Source of the DNA: Epidermidibacterium keratini
Lineage (GTDB): Bacteria > Actinomycetota > Actinomycetes > Mycobacteriales > Antricoccaceae
Direction of reading: 5' to 3'
Length of the DNA: 64,000 nt
Assembly (NCBI RefSeq): GCF_009834025.1
Contig: NZ_CP047156.1
Span: 992,001 to 1,056,000, forward strand
How positions within the stretch are numbered: the first letter of the stretch is position 1; every line of letters starts with the position of its first letter. Both the position numbers and the translations under genes were made by a program. Below, in pieces: positions 39,644-48,311 of the stretch. Under the pieces are notes generated by a model, which was not told where the DNA came from, searched no databases, and was given only the letters and a program-made list of their open reading frames with translations.

Positions 39644-40598
39644 ACTCCGGGGCAAACACCGTGCTCTTCGGAGCCTGCCCGCTGATACAGGCCAGCAACG
39701 CCTCGATCGCCGACGCGACGATGGCATCCTCATCCCAGCCGAAGGTCGACAGCGGCGGGTCGACCAGTCCAGCGAGCTCGTTGTCGTCGTAGCCCAGCAC
39801 CGACAGATCATTGGGGATCGTGAGCGCCACTTCTCGCGCGGCACGGTAGACCCCAAACGCGCTCGAGTCGCTCAGGCACATCACGGCGGTCGGCCGGTCG
39901 CGACGCTCAAGCAACGTAGCGACCACCTTCGAGGCGCCGCGCGACGACGGCGGGACCGGCTGCAAGGTGATCGTCGTACCCGTGCGCTGACCGGCCTGCA
40001 GCACGTCGTCCTCGATCGCGCGTCCCGGCGTACTCAGCAGGTTGGGAGTGAGCACGGTGATCGCGCGATGACCGAGCGCCGCCAGGTGCTCCACCGCAGT
40101 ACGCACTCCCGAGGCGTTGTTGAACTGGACGCTCGCGGCACTGGGACGCGCGATCAGCGTGTCACCGATGCACACCACGCTCACCTCATCGGGCAGCTCG
40201 GACCAGTGTGACCCGGTCGGGTCGGCAGGAAGGCACAGCAGACCATCGGCCTCACGAGCCACTGTGGCCAGGAAGTCAGCCTCGCGGTGTGGGTCGGCAT
40301 CGACATCGGCGATGCGCACGGAGTACTCATGCTCACGCAGCGCCTCGGCGAGCATCACCACGAGTCCTTGCTGCCACATGTCGCGCATCGAGGCGCTGAT
40401 CGCGACGACGCCCGTGCGCCCACCCGCCAGCACCTGCGCGGCGCGGTTGGCGTGATAGCCCATCTCACGGGCAATCTGCTGCACCCGGCGCTGGGTATGC
40501 GGCGCGCTCTTGATGCCGCGCATCGCGTACGACGTCGCGGCCTTGGACAGCTCGGCGGCGTCGGCTACGTCCTGCAGCGTCACCCGGTGCTGTGGCAT
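39603..40598 (-). CDS. LacI family transcriptional regulator
   Basis: A 331-residue repressor. The N-terminal helix-turn-helix and hinge are VTLQDVADAAELSKAATSYA, then QQIAREMGYHANRAAQVLAG; the periplasmic-binding-protein-like core has LGHRAITVLTPNLLSTPGRA and LSVLGYDDNELAGLVDPPLS. The start is the ATG at 40598; a promoter GGTTCA-n17-TAGACT ends 7 nt before it, implying a leaderless message. A perfect 14-bp operator-like palindrome overlaps that promoter and lies between this gene and the divergent ABC transporter, so it probably represses both. The effector is unknown. A LacI regulator is unusual for an OpuC-type system. Confidence 0.92.
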   Translation of the reverse strand: MPQHRVTLQDVADAAELSKAATSYAMRGIKSAPHTQRRVQQIAREMGYHANRAAQVLAGGRTGVVAISASMRDMWQQGLVVMLAEALREHEYSVRIADVDADPHREADFLATVAREADGLLCLPADPTGSHWSELPDEVSVVCIGDTLIARPSAASVQFNNASGVRTAVEHLAALGHRAITVLTPNLLSTPGRAIEDDVLQAGQRTGTTITLQPVPPSSRGASKVVATLLERRDRPTAVMCLSDSSAFGVYRAAREVALTIPNDLSVLGYDDNELAGLVDPPLSTFGWDEDAIVASAIEALLACISGQAPKSTVFAPEFISRGSSAAPPAR

Positions 40599-40605
40599 AT
40601 CGCCC

Positions 40606-40634
40606 AGTCTAGGCCTGAGCACCGTCGGTGAACC
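40606..40634 (-). promoter_or_regulatory. Candidate promoter of the lacI-type gene
   Basis: GGTTCA (40634-40629), 17-nt spacer, TAGACT (40611-40606), then 7 nt to the ATG. The -35 hexamer lies inside the operator palindrome, which would give autoregulation. Confidence 0.5.
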
Positions 40635-40641
40635 GGTTCAC
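40628..40641. promoter_or_regulatory. LacI-family operator palindrome
   Basis: GTGAACCGGTTCAC is a perfect 14-bp palindrome with a central CG, the typical form of LacI/GalR-family operators. It sits between the divergent regulator and opuCA genes. Its first three bases could be read as a GTG start for opuCA, but a later GTG (40694) is the better start, leaving this as non-coding operator DNA. Confidence 0.72.
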
Positions 40642-40693
40642 GACGCTATCGTCGAACAACGGCCTAACGACCACTACACCCACGGGGGCGCCG

Positions 40694-41743
40694 GTGATCC
40701 GATTCGAGAACGTGACCAAGGCGTTTGCGGACGGCACAGTTGCCGTGGACGACCTCACCCTGGAGATGCCCAGCGGCCAGATCACCGTTCTCGTCGGTCC
40801 GTCCGGCTGCGGCAAGACCACGACGCTGCGCATGATCAACCGGATGATCGACGCGACGTCCGGGCGAATCCTGATCGACGATACGGACGTCGCGACGGTC
40901 GACCCGCCGGATCTGCGCCGCGGGATCGGCTATGTCATCCAGAACGCCGGACTGTTTCCGCACCGCACCGTTGAGGACAACATCGCCACCGTCCCGCGGC
41001 TGCTCGGCGCCAGCAAGCCCGAGGCGCGCGCGACCGCCCGCGAACAGATGGAGCGGGTCGGCCTTCCGGAGAGCTTTGCCACGCGCTACCCCGCTCAGCT
41101 CTCTGGCGGCCAGCAGCAGCGCGTCGGCGTCGCACGCGCACTCGCCGCGGACCCGCCCATCTTGCTGATGGACGAGCCGTTCAGCGCGTTAGACCCGATC
41201 GTGCGCGAGGGCCTGCAAAACGAGCTGATCCGGTTGCAGGGCGAACTGGGCAAGACGATCGCGTTCGTCACGCACGACATCGACGAGGCGATCAAGCTGG
41301 GCGACCAGGTCGCACTGCTGCGCCAAGGCGGCGTCATCGCCCAGTTCGGCCCGCCGCAGGAGCTGCTCGAATCGCCCGCCGACGAGTTCGTCGCCGACTT
41401 CGTGGGGCGCGACCGGGGCTTTCGCAGCCTGTCATTCGAGCCCGCCACGGCGCTTCCGGGGCGCCCCGTCGACGAGCTGCCCGACCACGTCGAGCTGGTG
41501 CGCGACTCAGACGGCGTCGCCACCGGCTGGCGCAGCGCCGCAGCCCCCGGGGAGGTCTTCCCTCTCGGCGGCACCTTCACCGACGGTGACTCAGTGCGCG
41601 TGGCGACCGACCTGTCGATCAGCTCGCCGGTCGGCATTGCCCTTCGCGTCGACGGCGCCGGTCGCCCTACCGGGATCATCTCCCACTCCGACATCGCCCG
41701 GCATCTGCAGTCGCGCCGGGCCGCAGGTAGCGCGGCGGGCTAG
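40694..41743 (+). CDS. Osmoprotectant (glycine betaine/choline-type) ABC transporter, ATP-binding protein
   Basis: A 349-residue ATPase of the OpuCA/ProV group. Walker A is VGPSGCGKTTTLRMINRMID, the signature is QLSGGQQQRVGVARALAADP, Walker B is ILLMDEPFSALDPIVREGLQ and the switch His is in AFVTHDIDEAIKLGD. The C-terminal 100 residues contain a partial CBS-like unit (VDGAGRPTGIISHSDIARHL) as in OpuA-type ATPases. I chose the GTG at 40694 (MIRFENVTKAF, GGGGG 6 nt upstream) over the GTG at 40628, which would place coding sequence over the operator. It is first in a four-gene operon. Confidence 0.92.
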   Translation: MIRFENVTKAFADGTVAVDDLTLEMPSGQITVLVGPSGCGKTTTLRMINRMIDATSGRILIDDTDVATVDPPDLRRGIGYVIQNAGLFPHRTVEDNIATVPRLLGASKPEARATAREQMERVGLPESFATRYPAQLSGGQQQRVGVARALAADPPILLMDEPFSALDPIVREGLQNELIRLQGELGKTIAFVTHDIDEAIKLGDQVALLRQGGVIAQFGPPQELLESPADEFVADFVGRDRGFRSLSFEPATALPGRPVDELPDHVELVRDSDGVATGWRSAAAPGEVFPLGGTFTDGDSVRVATDLSISSPVGIALRVDGAGRPTGIISHSDIARHLQSRRAAGSAAG

Positions 41744-41748
41744 CGCCG

Positions 41749-42396
41749 ATGTGGGACTACATCACCAACAACAGCGAGCTGATCCTCAGCGCGCTCGGTC
41801 AGCACGTGGTGCTGGCGTTGCTTCCGGTGCTGCTCGGCGCCGTACTCGCCCTGCCGATTGCGTACGCCGCGACGAGGTACCGGTGGCTTTACACGCCGCT
41901 GGTGACCGTGAGCGGCCTGCTCTACTCGATTCCCTCGCTGGCGCTCTTTCTCCTTCTGCCGGGACTACTCGGCACGAAGGTGCTCTCGCCGATCAACATT
42001 GTCGTCGCGCTGGCCATCTACACGCTGGCGCTGCTGGTGCGCACCATCGCCGACGCGATCATGTCTGTCGAGCCCAACGTCCTGCAGGCAGCAACCGCGG
42101 TCGGCTACACCCGTGGGGGCCGGCTGCGCGACGTTGAGCTGCCGATCGCGCTGCCCGTGATGCTCACCGGCCTGCGGGTCGCGAGCGTCTCGAACATCAG
42201 CCTCGTCAGCGTCGGCGCGATCATGGGCGTCGGTGGACTCGGCGCGCTGTTTACCCGCGGCCTGCAGCTGGGCTACATGCCGCCCATCATCGTCGGGATC
42301 GTCCTCTCGGTCGCGCTCGCCGCCCTCGTCGACCTGTTGATTGTGGCGATCCAGCGTCGACTCACCCCATGGACGAGAGTGAGCGCCGGCCGATGA
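41749..42396 (+). CDS. Osmoprotectant ABC transporter, permease 1
   Basis: A 215-residue inner-membrane permease of the OpuCB/ProW class with about five to six helices. VSGLLYSIPSLALFLLLPGL and the EAA-like loop VLQAATAVGYTRGGRLRDVE, where the ATPase docks, are visible. It starts 5 nt after the ATPase gene and overlaps the second permease by 4 nt (ATGA). Two different permeases imply a heterodimeric channel as in OpuC systems. Confidence 0.93.
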   Translation: MWDYITNNSELILSALGQHVVLALLPVLLGAVLALPIAYAATRYRWLYTPLVTVSGLLYSIPSLALFLLLPGLLGTKVLSPINIVVALAIYTLALLVRTIADAIMSVEPNVLQAATAVGYTRGGRLRDVELPIALPVMLTGLRVASVSNISLVSVGAIMGVGGLGALFTRGLQLGYMPPIIVGIVLSVALAALVDLLIVAIQRRLTPWTRVSAGR

Positions 42397-43139
42397 ACTA
42401 CTTCGACTATCTGCTGAACCCGATCAACTGGGCATGGTCTACCCCTGGGTCGCTCCCCCAGCGCATCCTCGAGCATCTGCAGTACACCGCCACGGCGCTG
42501 GTGATCGCGGCCCTGATCGCGCTGCCACTCGGCGCCTACATCGGGCACACCGGCCGCGGCGCCTTCCTGGCCATCAACGCCGTCAACGCCACCCGAGCCC
42601 TACCTACGTTCGGCCTGCTGAGCCTGCTCGTGACGCTGATGGGCTTAGGCCAGCTGCCGGTACAGATCGCCCTCGTCGTACTCGCCGTACCCCCGATCCT
42701 GGCCAACACGTATGCCGGGATCCAGGCGGTCGACCCCAGCACGGTCGACGCCGCTCGCGGGGTTGGGATGAGGCCTATGGGGGTATTGCTCGGCGTGGAG
42801 ACCCCGATCGCGTTGCCGCTGATCATCAGCGGTCTACGCAGCGCCGCGCTGCAGGTGGTCGCGACGGCGACCATCGCGGCGTACGTCGGGCTTGGCGGGC
42901 TTGGCCGCCTGCTGGTCGATGGGCTTGCGCTCTATCAGTACGACCGCGTCATCGCCGGCGCCGTCCTCGTGGCGCTGCTCGCTCTCGCGATCGACCTGCT
43001 CGGCGGGCTGATCGAGCGCTTGGTGGTCTCGCCCGGCGTGACGCAACGGTTCTCCTCCCGCACCACCGCACCATCCGTGCAGGCGGCTGTCGCGGAACAG
43101 TCCGTGACATCGCAACCGACGAAAGGACCCTCCGAATGA
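42393..43139 (+). CDS. Osmoprotectant ABC transporter, permease 2
   Basis: A 248-residue permease with the same fold as permease 1: RALPTFGLLSLLVTLMGLGQ, the docking loop VDAARGVGMRPMGVLLGVET, and AAYVGLGGLGRLLVDGLALY. About six helices are followed by a 40-residue hydrophilic Ser/Thr/Gln-rich tail. The start is the ATG at 42393 (MNYFDYLLNPINWAW), overlapping permease 1. Its end overlaps the binding-protein gene as ATGA. Confidence 0.93.
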   Translation: MNYFDYLLNPINWAWSTPGSLPQRILEHLQYTATALVIAALIALPLGAYIGHTGRGAFLAINAVNATRALPTFGLLSLLVTLMGLGQLPVQIALVVLAVPPILANTYAGIQAVDPSTVDAARGVGMRPMGVLLGVETPIALPLIISGLRSAALQVVATATIAAYVGLGGLGRLLVDGLALYQYDRVIAGAVLVALLALAIDLLGGLIERLVVSPGVTQRFSSRTTAPSVQAAVAEQSVTSQPTKGPSE

Positions 43140-44056
43140 GAACGCGCATTCTTGCAGCGGCTGCCGCCGCCTTCGCGCTCGTGCTGACCGGTTGCGGCAG
43201 CGGCGATCCGACGCAGTCGGACTCGGGCGGTGGCGAGCAGGCGCCAGCCGACACCATCGTGATCGGCTCGGCCAACTTCCCCGAAAACGAGCTGCTCGCC
43301 GAGATCTACGCCGGCGCCCTCGAGGCCAAGGACGTCAAGGTCGACAAGAAGCTCAACATCGGCGCACGCGAGCTCTACCTCAAGGCGCTCGATGACGGCT
43401 CGATCGACCTCATCCCGGAGTACAACGGCTCGTTGCTGGCCGCGTTCAACAAGGACGTGCCCCAGGACGTCACGACCCCCGAGCAGGTGTACGACGCCCT
43501 CGTGAAGTCGACACCCGACGGGCTGGCGGTGCTTGAGCAGTCCGAGGCCGAGGACAAGGACACCTTGACCGTCACGTCGCAGACCGCGCAGCAGTACAAC
43601 CTGCAGAAGATCAGCGATCTCGACGGCGTCGCCGGAGAGCTCGCGCTCGGCGGTCCGCCGGAGTTCGCTGAGCGCTATCAGGGTGTGCTGGGTCTGAAGG
43701 ACCTCTACGGGATCGAGTTCAAGTCGTTCACGCCGTACGACACCGGCGGCCCGCTGACGCTCGAGGCGCTGCTGAGCGGTCAGGCTCAGGTCGTCAACCT
43801 CTTCTCGACCGACTCGGCGATCGTCACCAACGACCTGGTCAGCCTCGAGGACGACAAGAACCTGTTCAGCTCGCAGAACGTGGTGCCGCTGATCCGCGAG
43901 AGCAAGGCCAACGACACGGTGAAGGAAGCGCTTAACGCTGTCTCGGCCTCAATGACCACCGAGGACCTGACGAAGTACCTCGCCATGGTGCAGGTCGACA
44001 AGAAGTCGGCCAGCGAGGTCGCCAAGCAGTACCTCACCGACAAGGGCCTCAACTAG
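43136..44056 (+). CDS. Osmoprotectant ABC transporter, substrate-binding lipoprotein
   Basis: A 306-residue exported solute-binding protein of the OpuC/ProX group. The signal peptide ends with the lipobox LTGCGS at about residues 17-22, so it is a membrane-anchored lipoprotein. IVIGSANFPENELLAEIYAG is the typical first strand; KLNIGARELYLKALDDGSID and LIPEYNGSLLAAFN follow the family pattern in which aromatic residues cage a quaternary amine. Substrate is inferred (glycine betaine, choline, carnitine or related). It is last in the operon, followed by a 22-bp perfect inverted repeat. Confidence 0.92.
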   Translation: MRTRILAAAAAAFALVLTGCGSGDPTQSDSGGGEQAPADTIVIGSANFPENELLAEIYAGALEAKDVKVDKKLNIGARELYLKALDDGSIDLIPEYNGSLLAAFNKDVPQDVTTPEQVYDALVKSTPDGLAVLEQSEAEDKDTLTVTSQTAQQYNLQKISDLDGVAGELALGGPPEFAERYQGVLGLKDLYGIEFKSFTPYDTGGPLTLEALLSGQAQVVNLFSTDSAIVTNDLVSLEDDKNLFSSQNVVPLIRESKANDTVKEALNAVSASMTTEDLTKYLAMVQVDKKSASEVAKQYLTDKGLN

Positions 44057-44075
44057 CGGATCTCGCTCCACCATC

Positions 44076-44134
44076 ACGCGCGGTGGGTTCTGCACCGGTA
44101 ATCGCCAGATAGCGGTGCAGAACCCACCGCGCGT
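44076..44134. terminator. Two-way terminator-like inverted repeat between convergent operons
   Basis: Perfect 22-bp arms (44076-44097 and 44113-44134) beginning ACGCGCGGTGGGTTCTGCAC, with a 15-nt loop. It starts 20 nt after the transporter operon and ends 26 nt before the prenyl synthase stop. No T tract. The length of the perfect stem is unusual for a plain terminator. Confidence 0.75.
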
Positions 44135-44159
44135 CGTGTGCGTTGCGGTGGTCGAGCGG

Positions 44160-45164
44160 CTAGCGGGAGCGGACCTGCATGAAGTCGACGAGCGCGTCGA
44201 GCGAATCCTTCGCCGAGCCCTCGGGCAGTACGTCGACCGCACGCCGGGCGCGTTCGACGTACTCATCGAGTACGCCGCGCGTCGCGATCATGCCCGGCGA
44301 CGCCCGCAGCAGCTCCAGCGCTCGCGCGTGCTGGTCGGCATCGACGAGCGGGCCGGAGCGCAGCAGCGAGACGAGCTCGGGATCGGCCTGCGGGTCGGCC
44401 AGCGTGAAGAGCATCGGCAGCGTGTGCACGCCCTCGCGCAGGTCGGTGCCGGTCGCCTTGCCGAGGTCTTCGGCGTCGCTGGTGATGTCGATGAGGTCAT
44501 CGGAGAGCTGGAAGGCCATGCCGATCGCCTCCCCGAACTCGGTCATCGCCTCGACCACCTCGGCGCGCGCGCCGGAGAACATCGCCCCGAAGCGGCCCGA
44601 GGTCGCGATCAGCGAGCCGGTCTTCTCGGCGAGTACGTCGAGGTAGCGCGCGATCGGGTCGGTGCCGGCCGGTGCGTCGACGGTCTCGCGGATCTGCCCG
44701 TTGACCAGCCGCTGGAACGTCTCGGCTTGGATGCGTACGGCGTCCGGGCCGAGCTCGGAGACCAGGATCGATGCCGCCGCGAACAGGTAGTCGCCGGTCA
44801 GGATGGCGATGCTGTTGTCCCAGCGAGCGTTGGCACTGGGCGCGCCGCGGCGCAGGTCGGCCTCGTCCATCACGTCGTCGTGGTAGAGCGTGGCCAGGTG
44901 GGTCAGCTCGACGACCACCGCGGCCTTGTCGACGTCCGGGCCGCCCGGCGTACCGAACTGCGAGGCGAGCAGCACCAGCAGCGGCCGGAACCGCTTGCCG
45001 CCGGCCGAGGCCAGATGCGCCGCTGCCTCGTCCAGGAGCAGGTCATCGCTGCGGCTCGCGGTCTGCAGCATCGACTCAACCCGGTCCAGGCCCTCACGCA
45101 GCGACGCTGCGATGGTCTCGTCCGGGAAGTCGATGCCGGCCACCCGGCGGGTCGAGGTCTCCAC
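44160..45164 (-). CDS. Long-chain polyprenyl diphosphate synthase (menaquinone side chain)
   Basis: A 334-residue trans-prenyltransferase that lengthens allylic diphosphates with isopentenyl diphosphate. Both Asp-rich motifs are present: ATLYHDDVMDEADLRRGAPS and FQLSDDLIDITSD, with GGKRFRPLLVLLASQFG before the first. Similarity to mycobacterial GrcC1 and its place at the end of the menG-menJ-nuo cluster point to the menaquinone side chain. Chain length cannot be read from sequence with certainty. The start is taken as GTG 45164 (METSTRRVAGIDFPDETI), 10 nt after the nuoN stop; Shine-Dalgarno is weak. Probably cotranscribed with nuo. Confidence 0.92.
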   Translation of the reverse strand: METSTRRVAGIDFPDETIAASLREGLDRVESMLQTASRSDDLLLDEAAAHLASAGGKRFRPLLVLLASQFGTPGGPDVDKAAVVVELTHLATLYHDDVMDEADLRRGAPSANARWDNSIAILTGDYLFAAASILVSELGPDAVRIQAETFQRLVNGQIRETVDAPAGTDPIARYLDVLAEKTGSLIATSGRFGAMFSGARAEVVEAMTEFGEAIGMAFQLSDDLIDITSDAEDLGKATGTDLREGVHTLPMLFTLADPQADPELVSLLRSGPLVDADQHARALELLRASPGMIATRGVLDEYVERARRAVDVLPEGSAKDSLDALVDFMQVRSR

Positions 45165-45174
45165 GCCCGAGAGA

Positions 45175-46710
45175 CTACGCGACGAACGTCGCGGCCTTCG
45201 CCGCGATGTCCAGCAGGATCCCCGGGGCGACACCGAGCAGCACCGTCAGGAAGGTGCAAACCCCGATGACGACAGTGGTCGGCGTACCCGGCGTGCTGAT
45301 GGGCGGCGCGTCGGCCGGCACATCGTGGAAGTACATGTACACGATGACCCGCAGGTAGAACGCCGCGGTGACCGCGCTCAGCAACAGCGCGACGACGACC
45401 AGCCAGCCATAGCCGGCATCGAGCGCCGCGCGGAAGGCCTCGAACTTTCCGATGAATCCAGCGGTCAGCGGGATACCGGTCATCGACAGCATCAGGATGG
45501 TGACGACCGCCGCGAGCAGCGGGTTGCGCCGGCCCATCCCCTTCCATGCCTCGAGCGAGGACACCTCGCCGTCGCCGGTGCGGATCAGGCTGATGCACGC
45601 GAACGCAGCGATCGAGGCCACGCCGTAGGTTGCGACGTAGAACAGCGTCCCGGCGACTCCGTCCTTCGAGTTGCCGATCACCGCGAGCAGGATGAAGCCG
45701 GCATGCGCGATCGAGGAGTAGGCCAGCATGCGCTTGAAGTCGTTCTGGGTCAGACCCATCAGCGCACCGACCACCATCGAGATGATCGCGATGACCGCAA
45801 TGAGCGGCTGCCACAGGCTGGGCACCGCACCGAACGCGACGTACAGCACGCGCAGCATGATCACGAACGCGGCGAGCTTGGTCGCGGCGGACATGAAGCC
45901 GGCGACCGGCGTCGGCGAGCCCTGGTAGACGTCGGGCGTCCAGGCGTGGAACGGCGCGATACCGGCCTTGAACAGCAGTCCGACCAGCACCAGGCCGAGG
46001 CCCATCAGCAGGAAGCCGTCGTTGTCGGTGGTGGTGCGGGTGGCATCGAAGATCCCACGCAGGTCGATCGATCCGGCGAAGCCGTAGACCAGCGCGATGC
46101 CGTAGATCAAGAACCCGGACGCGAACGCGCCGAGCAGGAAGTACTTAACCGCGGCCTCCTGCGAGAGCAGGCGGCGGCGCCGGTTGAGACCGGCCATCAG
46201 GTACAGCGGCAGCGAGAAGACCTCAAGGGCGACAAAGAGCACCAGCAGGTTGTTGGACGCGACGAAGATCATCATGCCGCCGATGGCAAACAGCGACAGC
46301 GGGAAGACCTCGGTCTGCACCCGCTCACTGGTCAGCAGCGCCCGATCGGCACGCGAGCCGGCCGGCAGCGCGCCCTCGGCGACGAAGTGTGAGCCGGCCG
46401 AGTCCAGGCTGCGGTCGCCGTAGAGCATCGTGGCCAGCAGCCCGAAGACCAGGATCGCGCCCGTGGCAAACAGGGTCGGACCATCGATGGCGACCGCATC
46501 GGCCGCGGTCAACACCGCCGTATTCCGCTGGGCGAAGACGGCGATGCACGCCGACAGGATGGCGACGACGCTCAGCCCGACCTGCGACGGGAACCGGGCC
46601 ACGCGCGGCACGAACGCCTCGACGAGTACGCCGATCAGCGCCGCGCCGAAGATGATCAGGATCGGCGAAAGCGCGGCGTAGGCGATCGACGGAGCCTCTA
46701 GCGGGTTCAC
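45175..46710 (-). CDS. nuoN: NADH-quinone oxidoreductase subunit N
   Basis: One of three antiporter-like proton-pumping subunits of complex I. 511 residues with about fourteen membrane helices; RRRLLSQEAAVKYFLLGAFA, VGLLFKAGIAPFHAWTPDVY (pump-channel Lys and His) and VGALMGLTQNDFKRMLAYSS are the conserved blocks. GTG start overlapping the nuoM stop by 4 nt. Last nuo gene. Confidence 0.97.
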   Translation of the reverse strand: MNPLEAPSIAYAALSPILIIFGAALIGVLVEAFVPRVARFPSQVGLSVVAILSACIAVFAQRNTAVLTAADAVAIDGPTLFATGAILVFGLLATMLYGDRSLDSAGSHFVAEGALPAGSRADRALLTSERVQTEVFPLSLFAIGGMMIFVASNNLLVLFVALEVFSLPLYLMAGLNRRRRLLSQEAAVKYFLLGAFASGFLIYGIALVYGFAGSIDLRGIFDATRTTTDNDGFLLMGLGLVLVGLLFKAGIAPFHAWTPDVYQGSPTPVAGFMSAATKLAAFVIMLRVLYVAFGAVPSLWQPLIAVIAIISMVVGALMGLTQNDFKRMLAYSSIAHAGFILLAVIGNSKDGVAGTLFYVATYGVASIAAFACISLIRTGDGEVSSLEAWKGMGRRNPLLAAVVTILMLSMTGIPLTAGFIGKFEAFRAALDAGYGWLVVVALLLSAVTAAFYLRVIVYMYFHDVPADAPPISTPGTPTTVVIGVCTFLTVLLGVAPGILLDIAAKAATFVA

Positions 46711-48311
46711 TGTCCGCCTCCGTTCTGATCGGCGTACGGCGGGGCGCCGGGATCGGGGATTCCGACGTCGTTCTGCAATGTCGCCTCCACGGCGGGGTTG
46801 ATGACGTTCAGTACCGGCTGCGGGTAGACACCGAGGAAGAAGATCAGCGCGACCAGCGGGGTGAGGATGCCCAGCTCACGCTTGGACAGGTCGCCGAAGA
46901 ACTTCTTGCGCTCCTCCACCAGCAGGCTCGGCGGCCCGTGCAGCGTGCGCTGCACCAGCCACAGCACGTAGATCGCGGCAAACACGAAGCCGACGGTCGC
47001 GATGATCGTGAACACCGGCTCGGTGCCAAACGATCCCAGCAGCACCAGGAACTCCGAGACGAACGAGTTCGTGCCCGGCAACGCCAGCGAGGCGAGGCCG
47101 GCGATGAAGAAGAATCCGGCGAGCCACGGGGCGACCACGAAGATGCCGCCGTAGTCGTTGACCCGGCGCGAGCCGCCGCGGGCGACGACCATGCCGACCA
47201 CGAGGAACAGCATGCCGGTCGCGATGCCGTGGTTGAACATGTAGAGCACGGCACCGGCACCGGCCTGCGTGGTGAACGCGAAGATGCCGAGCGCGATGAA
47301 GCCGAAGTGCGCGATCGAGGTGTAGGTGACGAGCCGCTTCATGTCCTGCTCGCCGACGGCCTGGAACGCGCCGTAGATGATCCCGACGACCGCGAGCACG
47401 AGCACCAGCGGCGCCCAGCGCTGCGATGCCTCGGGAAAGAGCGAGAGGCAGTAGCGCAGGAAGCCGAAAGTGCCGACCTTGTCGAGTACGCCGACCAGCA
47501 GTACGCCGACGCCGACGGGCGCCTCGCCACCGGACTTCGGCAGCCAGGTGTGCAGTGGCACCAGCGGGGCCTTGATCGCGAACGCGATGAAGAACCCGAA
47601 GAACAGCCACGTCTGGGTCGAGGCCGGGATGTCCAGGCCCTGCAGCGCGGTCCAGTCGAAGTTCGGCTCACCGAGCTGGTCCTTGCTGACGACGTACAGC
47701 CCGATGACCGAGCCGAGCATGATCAGCCCGCCGACGAGGCTGTAGATGATGAACTTCGTGGCGGCGGGACGACGCTGGCTGGAGCCGTAGCCGCCGATCA
47801 GGAAGTACGTCGGGATCAGCATCGCCTCGAACGCGACGTAGAAGAGGAAGACATCGGTCGCCGCGAACACGACGACGAGGAAGACCTCCAGCAGCAAGAT
47901 CCACGCGAACATCTGCGCGCGGGTGCCGGCGGGCGCCCGCTCGGGATCGAGCGAGCCCGGCTCGTTGACCTCGTCGCCGAGCGACTCGCGGTTCCACGAG
48001 GCGATCATCACGATCGGGACGAGCAGCGCGATAAGCACGATCATCAGCAGCGCGATGCCGTCGGCACCCAGGGCGAACTTCACGCCCAGCGGGCTGATCC
48101 AGTTCATCGAGGTGACGAACTGCAGCCGGTCACCGTCGGGGTTGAACGAGAAGAACATCCAGATCGCCAGGGCGAGCTCGATCAGGCCGAAGCCGACGGC
48201 GATCTTCTTGGCCGAGTCTTCGTTGGAGCGCTCGCGCCCCATCACGGCGACCACGATCGCGCCGACGAGCGGCACGAGCGTCAGCAGTAGCAGGAAGGGA
48301 AAGTTGCTCAC
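46707..48311 (-). CDS. nuoM: NADH-quinone oxidoreductase subunit M
   Basis: Antiporter-like proton-pumping subunit, 534 residues, about fourteen helices. Landmarks are YVAFEAMLIPTYFLIGGYGS (the Glu of helix 5), FAIKAPLVPLHTWLPKSGGE (pump Lys/His) and VGEQDMKRLVTYTSIAHFGF. The C-terminal 30 residues are Gly/Gln/Pro-rich. GTG start overlapping nuoL as GTGA, and its stop overlaps nuoN. Confidence 0.97.
   Translation of the reverse strand: MSNFPFLLLLTLVPLVGAIVVAVMGRERSNEDSAKKIAVGFGLIELALAIWMFFSFNPDGDRLQFVTSMNWISPLGVKFALGADGIALLMIVLIALLVPIVMIASWNRESLGDEVNEPGSLDPERAPAGTRAQMFAWILLLEVFLVVVFAATDVFLFYVAFEAMLIPTYFLIGGYGSSQRRPAATKFIIYSLVGGLIMLGSVIGLYVVSKDQLGEPNFDWTALQGLDIPASTQTWLFFGFFIAFAIKAPLVPLHTWLPKSGGEAPVGVGVLLVGVLDKVGTFGFLRYCLSLFPEASQRWAPLVLVLAVVGIIYGAFQAVGEQDMKRLVTYTSIAHFGFIALGIFAFTTQAGAGAVLYMFNHGIATGMLFLVVGMVVARGGSRRVNDYGGIFVVAPWLAGFFFIAGLASLALPGTNSFVSEFLVLLGSFGTEPVFTIIATVGFVFAAIYVLWLVQRTLHGPPSLLVEERKKFFGDLSKRELGILTPLVALIFFLGVYPQPVLNVINPAVEATLQNDVGIPDPGAPPYADQNGGGQ

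Noticed and set aside
40628-40693. Upstream GTG start for the transporter ATPase
   Set aside because: It would put the first codons on the perfect operator palindrome and leave only 29 bp to the divergent gene; the GTG at 40694 has a better ribosome site and a family-typical N-terminus.
46938-48290. Plus-strand open frame of 450 codons over nuoM
   Set aside because: Highly charged His/Glu/Arg/Asp-rich shadow of a membrane-protein gene.
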